7,717 nt of DNA from Methanomicrobiales archaeon (GTDB lineage: Archaea; Halobacteriota; Methanomicrobia; Methanomicrobiales; Methanoculleaceae), in NCBI GenBank assembly GCA_019136335.1, contig JAGVUK010000155.1, forward strand, positions 1 to 7,717, in the 5' to 3' direction. The number at the start of each line of letters is the position of its first letter. The first letter of the stretch is position 1. A program made the position numbers and the translations under genes. The notes beneath the pieces are model-generated. The model was not told the DNA's origin, did no database searches, and saw nothing but the letters and a program-made list of their open reading frames with translations. Of this stretch, positions 1 through 4,908 are shown one piece after another.

Positions 1-336
1 CGGGAGGGAGGAGAGGAGGAGTGCCGCGGTCGGGGGGAGGAGGAACATGATCTGGAAGGCGGGGTCCGCGAGATGATAGGGCACAGCCCATGCGAGAACT
101 CCCGTCCAGAGCGCAAGAACCATACAGACGGCCGCAAACGGGATGCCCCAATACCACCGGGGCGACTCCCGGCGTATCGCCCGCAGGAGCTGAACCGATC
201 CCGCAAGCGAGATGACGGAGAGCAGGAATATGATGCTCCGGGAACGGATGAGGCCATGGGACGCAAGCGTCACCGCCATTGTCGCCCAGAGGAAGAAGAA
301 GATCGCGCTCGCGGTGATGAGCGGTTTGGCCTTCAT
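1..336 (-). CDS. Multi-pass membrane protein, unrecognised, 3' end cut by window edge
   Basis: This frame is open for 112 codons from an ATG at 336 to the left edge, so the C-terminus is missing. The product is strongly hydrophobic, with about four membrane segments near residues 5-25, 30-47, 58-82 and 86-110. Arg/Lys clusters lie between them (RSR near 31-33, RAIRRES near 49-55). Tryptophans cluster in the third segment (RWYWG). The start overlaps the stop of the preceding 53-aa gene by ATGA, which implies translational coupling and membership in the same operon. I recognise no catalytic motif or family. It is likely an integral membrane partner of the exported proteins encoded upstream. Confidence is high that it is coding, because hydrophobic periodicity and GC-rich third positions agree. 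Its function is unknown. Confidence 0.75.
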   Translation of the reverse strand, partial: MKAKPLITASAIFFFLWATMAVTLASHGLIRSRSIIFLLSVISLAGSVQLLRAIRRESPRWYWGIPFAAVCMVLALWTGVLAWAVPYHLADPAFQIMFLLPPTAALLLSSLP

Positions 337-494
337 TCCCGCCTCACCCCCCGGCGCAGGAGCGCTATCGCGCAGGCGACCGTCGCCGCACCATCGATCT
401 CGATCCGTTCGACGGGCGCCTCCACCGGGCTCTCGACAGCCACTGCCGGGAGGATGAACAGGGAGAAGATGAGAATGACGTGAAGATACTTCAT
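333..494 (-). CDS. Small exported or membrane protein (53 aa), unrecognised
   Basis: The protein has 53 residues. It opens with a textbook signal sequence: MKYLH, then a hydrophobic core (VILIFSLFILPAVA) and a possible cleavage site near residues 18-21. A short acidic/proline stretch (ESPVEAPVE) follows, then a second weakly hydrophobic stretch (GAATVACAIALL) and an Arg-rich end (RRGVRRE). Both ends overlap neighbours by ATGA: the start with the stop at 491 and the stop with the next start at 336. This double coupling is the best evidence that so short a frame is real. A GGAAGG lies about 17 bases upstream, too far for a normal ribosome-binding site, so translation probably depends on coupling. 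It may be a small membrane subunit. No family is recognised. Confidence 0.6.
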   Translation of the reverse strand: MKYLHVILIFSLFILPAVAVESPVEAPVERIEIDGAATVACAIALLRRGVRRE

Positions 495-781
495 TGGATC
501 AATTCCGACCTTCCGGGATGCCCGGTCTCGTCAAACAACCAGCCCGGCGCGCCGGCCGGCAGAATGGAAGGCCTATTAGTGAGTGATTGTGATGAACGCC
601 ATATATCTCTTCTGTGCAGTTCGTCTCCGCCGGAGCATCGCACCCTGCGATCTTCGAATGCCGGCCCATCGCCCTTCGCGGCCTCGCGCGAGTAGATGGT
701 GCCGGGACAGCGATGCAGTCTCGCCCGAAGGGCTTTGCTCCTCGCGTCTTCGGCCATATCAAACTCCAGCCGTCGTTTCAT
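491..781 (-). CDS. Hypothetical 96-aa protein, doubtful
   Basis: This is a 96-residue frame beginning MKRRLEFDMAEDARSKALRA. In favour: GGAGAGG lies 7 bases before the ATG at 781, the first half has GC-rich third positions, and it ends in an ATGA overlap with the next gene at 494. Against: it overlaps the previous gene by 23 bases, and its second half (after about residue 55) has coding-unlike composition and no recognisable domain. There is an alternative ATG at 757. The product is soluble, charged and Arg-rich, with three cysteines and no membrane segment. If it is not a gene, 495-758 is a spacer, and the AT-rich TATA-like element near 599-607 could then be a promoter for the 53-aa gene about 80 bases further on. 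Confidence 0.4.
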   Translation of the reverse strand: MKRRLEFDMAEDARSKALRARLHRCPGTIYSREAAKGDGPAFEDRRVRCSGGDELHRRDIWRSSQSLTNRPSILPAGAPGWLFDETGHPGRSELIQ

Positions 782-1475
782 ACACAACCCTCTCCGCCAA
801 CCTGATCTCCCGCGGGGCAAAGATGACCAGCGCCCGGGGGTTCTCATCGATGGCGGCCGGCGGCCGATCCCCCTCCGGCGGATCCCTCGGATAAATCTCG
901 ATGGTGTTCCAGACCTCCGTGGTGGCAAAGGAGATGAACTTCAGCGGCCGGAGCGTGCCGTTCTCGATGGCGTAGATGTTTTTGTAGGTGTCGTCATAGG
1001 TCCGGTTCTGCTCGTGGTAAAAGACCTTCAGGCTCATCCCTCTTTTGCCGTAGGAGATCCCATCGAACGGGATATCGTCGACGGCGACGAGGGCTCCGAG
1101 CGGGTGTGCGTGAGGAGGGTGGTAATCGAGCCGCTGGGACGAGAGGTAGGTACTCCCATTCTGGAGGACAAAGGCGGAGTGCACCCAGGACTCCCCTCTC
1201 ATATCGGCGAAGAAACTGAACTGGATGTAGGTGAACGAGCCGTTCGCATCAAAATCCATGACGAGCAGCGGAGACCTCGCCGTCCGGTTGTCAAACGGGA
1301 TCTGCTCTTCCATCGCCTCCCAGATCTCGGTGAACGGGGGGTTGTACCGCTCCACCGGGAGGACGGGAACGGTCTCATAGTGTATCGTCTCGTAGCCGGG
1401 CGGGACGTAAGTAGCACGCCAGAAGACGAAGATCACCACGATGGCGATGCCGAGGATAAGCCACCGATCTCTCAT
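759..1475 (-). CDS. Membrane-anchored exported protein with N-glycosylation sequons, unrecognised
   Basis: The protein has 238 residues. One N-terminal hydrophobic segment (residues 5-19, after the positively charged MRDRW) acts as an uncleaved anchor or signal. A hydrophilic, probably beta-rich domain follows. Five of its nine asparagines sit in N-X-S/T sequons (N63, N78, N106, N157, N172), fitting an extracellular domain glycosylated by the archaeal AglB pathway. There is no lipobox. The start at 1475 was chosen over the long open frame upstream for three reasons: GGGAGGG lies at 1483-1489 with a 7-base spacer, the start overlaps the stop of the 85-aa gene by ATGA, and the protein then begins directly with its anchor. 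No family is recognised. It is probably an envelope protein working with its co-transcribed membrane neighbours. Confidence 0.75.
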   Translation of the reverse strand: MRDRWLILGIAIVVIFVFWRATYVPPGYETIHYETVPVLPVERYNPPFTEIWEAMEEQIPFDNRTARSPLLVMDFDANGSFTYIQFSFFADMRGESWVHSAFVLQNGSTYLSSQRLDYHPPHAHPLGALVAVDDIPFDGISYGKRGMSLKVFYHEQNRTYDDTYKNIYAIENGTLRPLKFISFATTEVWNTIEIYPRDPPEGDRPPAAIDENPRALVIFAPREIRLAERVVYETTAGV

Positions 1476-1729
1476 GCGACTACCCTCCCGGCGATGAGGT
1501 AGCCGCCGTCTGCCGTGCCGATGCCCCGGAGTGAGTAGGGATCGATCGGCCGCTCCTGTCGCGAGATCTCGCTGCCTGCAGTATCCCTGCCGGCGGCGGT
1601 GACCGAGAGATAACCACCCCGCGGCGCGACCATAACCCCGGGGACGGCCACCCCAGCAGGGAGCCCGATGCCGGCCGCGACGGCGACGATACGGTGGCGA
1701 CCCGTTGCGGGCGGTTCCTCCTCCGTCAT
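1472..1729 (-). CDS. Unrecognised 85-aa protein, first gene of the minus-strand operon
   Basis: The protein has 85 residues: an acidic start (MTEEEPPATGRH), a mildly hydrophobic Gly/Val/Ala-rich stretch (about residues 14-36), then a soluble Gly-rich half ending GYLIAGRVVA. The hydrophobic stretch is interrupted by prolines and glycines, so I do not call it a membrane helix. The stop overlaps the start of the 238-aa gene by ATGA, which supports translation of this frame. No Shine-Dalgarno precedes the ATG, but a TATA box centred about 25 bases upstream places transcription start at or next to the ATG. This suggests a leaderless message, common in archaea for first genes of operons. No domain is recognised. 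Confidence 0.6.
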   Translation of the reverse strand: MTEEEPPATGRHRIVAVAAGIGLPAGVAVPGVMVAPRGGYLSVTAAGRDTAGSEISRQERPIDPYSLRGIGTADGGYLIAGRVVA

Positions 1730-1749
1730 AGTGGGAGATGTGACGCGAG

Positions 1750-1758
1750 ATTATATGC
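1750..1758 (-). promoter_or_regulatory. TATA box of the minus-strand operon (leaderless start)
   Basis: On the minus strand this reads GCATATAAT. Its centre (about 1754) is 25 bases upstream of the ATG at 1729, the usual TATA-to-transcription-start distance in archaea, so the message would begin at the start codon. The same AT-rich block could serve the divergent regulator gene on the plus strand, with a start near 1780. Nothing downstream resembles a ribosome-binding site for the minus-strand gene, consistent with leaderless initiation. Confidence 0.5.
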
Positions 1759-1867
1759 GGTTTCTGTGCCGACCGTCTACCCTGGAGCCCCGGTTTTTCT
1801 GAAACCCGACGATGGGAGACACCGGCAAAGCGCAAAGGTAATGGCTCCCTACTCCAATTCTTGGAGC

Positions 1868-2650
1868 ATGCGACGCTGGCCGGCTGTTGTACTCCTGATC
1901 ACCCTTCTCTTCGCCATCCCCACCTCTGCGGCCGTCGTCTATACGATCAGCCCGGCCAGGGATTATGTGCCCGACCGCCCGCCACAGGATATGACATCCA
2001 TCGAGTGGTGGCAGGTCCCGCCCCAGAGCCTGATGAGCAGCATGCTCATCGGAGTCTCCCCCGAACTCCTGGTCGTCGTGAATGTCCTCTTTCTCCTGAA
2101 CGTCTGGCTCTTCTTTGGTTATCGTCGGATCATGAAACGCACCGCCCTTGGGCACGAGACCCGGACGGCGATCTACGACCACATCCGCACTCACCCGGGC
2201 ATCCGCCCCGCCACCCTCGCCGAGGACCTCGGGATAAACCGGGGAACCCTGAGGTACCACCTCGAGAAGCTCCAGGAGGTCGGGATGATTGTCACCACCG
2301 CCGTCGGGGGGCAGACGGGGTACTTCGAGAACCGGCAGAAGTATTCGGTTCTCGAAGCGAAGGTGCTCATCCCCCTCAAAAACCCGAAGACGCGGGAGCT
2401 CCTCTTTGCGCTGCTGGAGAACCCACGGATGTCGCGGCGGCAGCTTGCCGAACGGCTCGGGATCACCGCCTCATCGGTCTCATGGCACATCCGAAGGCTG
2501 GAAGGCGATGGGATCATCCTCCGGGAAAAGACAGGGGGAGAAGTCCGGTACACCCTCTCGGGAGAGGCGGCGGCGTTTGTCGGGGAGCGAGCGGGCCTGC
2601 TACGCGCCGGGGGTTGCCGCGAAGGGGTTGGTGCCGGGAGCGAGGGGTGA
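1868..2650 (+). CDS. Membrane-anchored transcriptional regulator with two winged-helix domains
   Basis: The protein has 260 residues. In order: signal or anchor segment (about 5-24), a short external loop of about 38 residues with a WW pair, a second membrane helix (about 63-84), then a cytoplasmic region with two winged helix-turn-helix domains (about 96-158 and 173-235). Each shows the ArsR/MarR-like recognition pattern: LAEDLGINRGTLRYHLEKL in the first and LAERLGITASSVSWHIRRL in the second. Such one-component, membrane-tethered tandem regulators are common in Methanomicrobiales, and most have no known signal. The gene is divergent from the envelope-protein operon across 138 bases, so it may sense an envelope cue and control that operon. 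The start at 1868 makes the signal segment N-terminal. An in-frame ATG at 1841 would add nine residues. Neither has a well-spaced ribosome-binding site. Confidence 0.85.
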   Translation: MRRWPAVVLLITLLFAIPTSAAVVYTISPARDYVPDRPPQDMTSIEWWQVPPQSLMSSMLIGVSPELLVVVNVLFLLNVWLFFGYRRIMKRTALGHETRTAIYDHIRTHPGIRPATLAEDLGINRGTLRYHLEKLQEVGMIVTTAVGGQTGYFENRQKYSVLEAKVLIPLKNPKTRELLFALLENPRMSRRQLAERLGITASSVSWHIRRLEGDGIILREKTGGEVRYTLSGEAAAFVGERAGLLRAGGCREGVGAGSEG

Positions 2651-2684
2651 GGATGCCTGCGACCCCGATCGGGATCCGCCTCAC

Positions 2685-3410
2685 TCACCCCACCGGAAGG
2701 GGTGCACATTCTTCCCCCACAACCCCCGTTGCGTAGCAGGACAGCGCCATCTCCACGTCCGCCGCGGCCCAGATGCCCTGGCTCCGGAGGCCCGCAGCGG
2801 CGAACCCCTCCGGGTGTGGGCAGCAGACCTCCTCACGGTTGAGGACGTTCGCGAGCGCGTGCAGGACCCCGGTCCAGGCCCCGTACTCCTCCGGCCACCC
2901 CGGCTGCGCGGCGGGGATCGCCCACCGGCCGCCGGACCGCTCCGCTATCAGGTCAAGCACGGGGTAGCGCTGCTTCTCCGGGTCGCCGCGGCCGAAGACC
3001 CGGACCAGCCGGGTGTCGATCGCCCCAAAGACCTGCGGGACGGCGAACCGGAGGAGTTTGCTCGCACACGCCGGCCCAAACCCCCGGATCTGCTCCTCGA
3101 CGATCCTGGCGGTCTCCCCGGACTCCCGCATCAGCCAGTACGCCGGGGCGCTGCCGATGTAGAGGATGACGACGATCCGGCCGGCGCAGTCGGTCCGGTC
3201 CGGGAGGCCGGCCCGGCGGGCGATCTTCTGCACGTGGCCGAGCCCGAGCGCCTGGTCCCGCGCGGCTGCCGTCACCTCCCGCTCAAGCCCGAGGATCTCG
3301 GAAAACCCCTTCTCCCAGGTGTCGTTCTTCCACGTGTATCCCCGGTAGAGGGCCGGGAAGTCGAGATCGGCGCTCAGCCGGTCGACCTCTTCCTGCCGGT
3401 GCTTCTCCAT
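2685..3410 (-). CDS. Helix-hairpin-helix/GPD DNA-glycosylase-like protein
   Basis: The protein has 241 residues. Residues 107-136 read like the helix-hairpin-helix and Gly/Pro/Asp loop of the EndoIII/OGG superfamily: a GFGPACASKLLRF hairpin, a short linker, then IDTRLVRVFG, whose Asp132 aligns with the conserved catalytic aspartate of these base-excision glycosylases. The lysine of bifunctional enzymes (GVGRKTA in EndoIII) is replaced by alanine, and the four-cysteine iron-sulfur loop is absent, so a monofunctional or purely DNA-binding role is likelier. The C-terminal 70 residues (CCPHP, then ADVEMALSCYA) match nothing I recognise. The gene lies 5 bases after the 125-aa gene, so the two form one unit. 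GGAGG abuts the ATG. A GTG at 3419 overlapping the previous stop is an alternative start. The family call rests on the motif alone. Confidence 0.7.
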   Translation of the reverse strand: MEKHRQEEVDRLSADLDFPALYRGYTWKNDTWEKGFSEILGLEREVTAAARDQALGLGHVQKIARRAGLPDRTDCAGRIVVILYIGSAPAYWLMRESGETARIVEEQIRGFGPACASKLLRFAVPQVFGAIDTRLVRVFGRGDPEKQRYPVLDLIAERSGGRWAIPAAQPGWPEEYGAWTGVLHALANVLNREEVCCPHPEGFAAAGLRSQGIWAAADVEMALSCYATGVVGEECAPLPVG

Positions 3411-3415
3411 CCTCC

Positions 3416-3793
3416 TCACCCCCGCACCGGGCGCGCACCCGGATCGATCCTGCCGGTCTTCTCTACCCGGTGGGGAAATTTCAGGCGGTAGTCGACCGCC
3501 GGCGGCCGCGCCAGCCGGTCGTCGATCTTTGCCCCCCGGTAGCCCTTGACGTACTCGTCGACCGTGGCGGTGAACCGGACGGTATCGCCGCGGTGGAACT
3601 CTCCGGCCGCGTCGAACCCGGCGGTGTAGTTGATCCAGGCGTGGTCGGCAAGCAGCCGGCCGGAGAGGTCGCGGACCTGCCTGAGCAGGATGGACTTCCC
3701 GGAGCATCCGTTGCCCCTGTAGGTTCCGTACTGCCAGAAGACGGCGGTCAGTGTGACCCGCCGCCCGGCAAGTCCCTGAAGGTTGGTTCTCAT
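3416..3793 (-). CDS. Small OB-fold-like protein (125 aa), function unknown
   Basis: The protein has 125 residues with no membrane segment, and alternating hydrophobic residues suggest a small beta-barrel. The core resembles a family of small, uncharacterised, possibly nucleic-acid-binding OB-like proteins seen on mobile elements and in archaea: LLRQVRDLSGRLLADHAWIN, then GDTVRFTATVDEYVKGYRG (residues 69-87) and VDYRLKFP (100-107). That resemblance is from memory and not verified. A chance Walker-A-like string (G27 to S34) is not supported by a Walker B. The start at 3793 has an excellent ribosome-binding site (AGGAGGT, 8-base spacer). It is the first gene of a pair with the helix-hairpin-helix gene and is divergent from the CARF regulator, suggesting joint control and a DNA-related job for the pair. 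Confidence 0.7.
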   Translation of the reverse strand: MRTNLQGLAGRRVTLTAVFWQYGTYRGNGCSGKSILLRQVRDLSGRLLADHAWINYTAGFDAAGEFHRGDTVRFTATVDEYVKGYRGAKIDDRLARPPAVDYRLKFPHRVEKTGRIDPGARPVRG

Positions 3794-3801
3794 AGTTTGA
3801 T

Positions 3802-3818
3802 ACCTCCTGTTACAGGAG
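3802..3818 (-). promoter_or_regulatory. Strong Shine-Dalgarno overlapped by a dyad (possible operator)
   Basis: On the minus strand AGGAGGT (3802-3808) precedes the ATG at 3793 by 8 bases. It is embedded in a perfect 7-bp inverted repeat, CTCCTGT / ACAGGAG (3804-3818), around a single central base. The one-base centre suits a dimeric DNA-binding protein better than an RNA hairpin. If occupied, the site would lie at or near the transcription start and block expression of the two-gene unit. Confidence 0.45.
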
Positions 3819-3847
3819 AGCGTGTGCCGGATCGAAACATTAACAAC

Positions 3848-3868
3848 TTCACGTGTATTCAGTGAATA
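3848..3868. promoter_or_regulatory. Nested dyads upstream of the CARF regulator gene (possible operator)
   Basis: TATTCA-G-TGAATA (3856-3868) is a perfect 13-bp dyad ending five bases before the ATG at 3874. It overlaps a second arm pair, TTCAC (3848-3852) and GTGAA (3862-3866). Its position suggests an autoregulatory site for the winged-helix protein encoded directly downstream, and it could also act on the divergent pair. This is inferred from symmetry and position only. Confidence 0.35.
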
Positions 3869-3873
3869 TTGTG

Positions 3874-4737
3874 ATGAGTATGACCAACGAGAACGACCGG
3901 GTGTTGCCGGGGGGCCTGCGCGACGTCGTCCACATCATCCCCCTCGGCCACGAGATCGACCGGGCGGTGGCGCCGTTCACGAAGAACAAGGCCGACCGGG
4001 CCTACATCCTCGCGGTCCCGCCGGACGCCGGCCTCGACGCCGGGATGGTCAAAAAACAGCACTACTTCGTCGGCCGGGTGACGGAGCGGCTGCAGGAGCT
4101 CGGGATCGCCGTGACGTTCGTCCCGGTCGCGATGTTCGACATCCTCGACGTCCTGAGAGTCGTCTCGTGCCTGATCCGCACGGAGAAGGAGGCGGGCAAC
4201 GCCGTCTACGTCAACATGTCCTCCTGCGGGCGCAAGACCTCGGTCGCGGTGACGCTCGCCGCGATGGTCCATGAGGCCGTGCTCTACTACGTCAGCGCCG
4301 ACCGCTACGCGACGGCGGACGGCGAGGAGTGCGAGCACGGCCTCTCGATCGTCGAGGACGCCAGGACCGAGGTCTTCCAGCACTTCCGTATCATGATGCC
4401 GCGGCCCGAGAACGTCCGGCTCCTCGTCGAGCTCTTCCGGCGCCAGGAGGCCGGGGCCGGCGGGATGACGAGCGAGGAGATCATCGGGTTCTTCCACGAC
4501 GCCAGCGTCCACGGCTACGAGAGGCTGCACACGGCCGAACGGGACGCGTACCTGCGGGCCGGGAAGAAACGGGCGCTCCTGAACCGGACGAACCGCGGCT
4601 ACCTCAAGGAGCTCGAGGAGCAGGGCTACGTGGAGCGGCGGTGGCAGGGCCGGAACTTCTCGATCCGGATCACGAAGGCCGGGGAGCATATCGCGTGCGT
4701 GAGCGGGCTGATTCCTGGTTCGGGGGTGGGGAGGTGA
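3874..4737 (+). CDS. CARF-domain winged-helix transcriptional regulator (HFX_2341/DUF6293-like)
   Basis: The protein has 287 residues. The N-terminal half (about 15-145) is a Rossmann-like CARF domain. It opens with VVHIIPLGHEIDRAVAPF, which I recognise as typical of the HFX_2341 family, and carries the ligand-loop motif VNMSSCGRKTSVAV at 113-126. CARF domains in CRISPR-linked proteins bind cyclic oligoadenylates or related nucleotides. The C-terminal region (about 180-275) is a winged helix with a basic helix (LRAGKKRALLNRTNRGYLKEL) and a wing near GYVERRWQGRNFSI. It is therefore a probable nucleotide-sensing transcription factor. It is divergent from the OB-like/HhH-GPD pair across 80 bases containing two dyads, and no cas gene or CRISPR array is near. 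The ATG at 3874 was chosen; ATG 3880 and GTG 3853 are alternatives. No clear ribosome-binding site is visible. Confidence 0.85.
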   Translation: MSMTNENDRVLPGGLRDVVHIIPLGHEIDRAVAPFTKNKADRAYILAVPPDAGLDAGMVKKQHYFVGRVTERLQELGIAVTFVPVAMFDILDVLRVVSCLIRTEKEAGNAVYVNMSSCGRKTSVAVTLAAMVHEAVLYYVSADRYATADGEECEHGLSIVEDARTEVFQHFRIMMPRPENVRLLVELFRRQEAGAGGMTSEEIIGFFHDASVHGYERLHTAERDAYLRAGKKRALLNRTNRGYLKELEEQGYVERRWQGRNFSIRITKAGEHIACVSGLIPGSGVGR

Positions 4738-4908
4738 AGGGGACTGAGTTTCTCCTCACTTCACGTCCGCGGCGTTGGTGAACACTATGTACCGATCGAT
4801 GGTGCTCCTACGGCCATGGTCTGATCACCGTCATCATCCTGGGTAGATGGTTCCCATGATGCCCGCCTCACGCTCCCGGCCCATCAGGGGCCGGAGGAGG
4901 CCGTGCCC
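4738..4908. other. Convergent intergenic gap, no gene seen
   Basis: This stretch separates the convergent ends of the CARF regulator gene and recQ. Only trivially short frames occur on either strand. The one structure worth noting is a 7-bp GC-only inverted repeat, CCGGCCC / GGGCCGG, with a 5-base loop at 4876-4894, 14 bases past the recQ stop. It has no T-run beside it, so it is not a convincing archaeal terminator. Confidence 0.5.

Noticed and set aside
544..555. CCGGCGCGCCGG palindrome
   Set aside because: Expected by chance in GC-rich sequence and without a usable loop.
696..1502. 268-residue plus-strand open frame
   Set aside because: It is antisense to the 238-aa exported protein. Composition is that of a GC-rich shadow frame, and the minus strand has signal anchor, SD and ATGA overlaps.
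1476..1835. N-terminal extension of the 238-aa protein to a start at 1835
   Set aside because: It would bury the signal anchor mid-protein and overlap the 85-aa gene; the SD at 1483-1489 marks the start at 1475.
2664..2673. CCCGATCGGG palindrome between the convergent winged-helix and HhH genes
   Set aside because: Only a three-base stem if a four-base loop is allowed and no T-run, so it is not supported as a terminator.
2289..3491. 400-residue plus-strand open frame
   Set aside because: It runs across the winged-helix regulator in another frame and antisense to the HhH gene; Pro/Arg/Gly-rich without domains.
3692..3712. GxxxxGKS string in the 125-aa protein, resembling Walker A
   Set aside because: No Walker B or other ATPase motif, the protein is far too short for a P-loop ATPase, and the rest fits a small beta-barrel.
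3859..4689. 276-residue minus-strand open frame antisense to the CARF gene
   Set aside because: Asp/Val/Leu/His-rich low-complexity shadow of a GC-rich gene, with no motif or ribosome-binding site.
4733..4780. 15-codon frame starting with GTG overlapping the CARF stop, preceded by an SD-like GGGGAG
   Set aside because: Too short and without supporting features; the purine run is also part of the CARF coding end.
4876..4894. GC-only hairpin as a terminator of recQ
   Set aside because: No adjacent T-run, and short GC palindromes are common in such GC-rich DNA.
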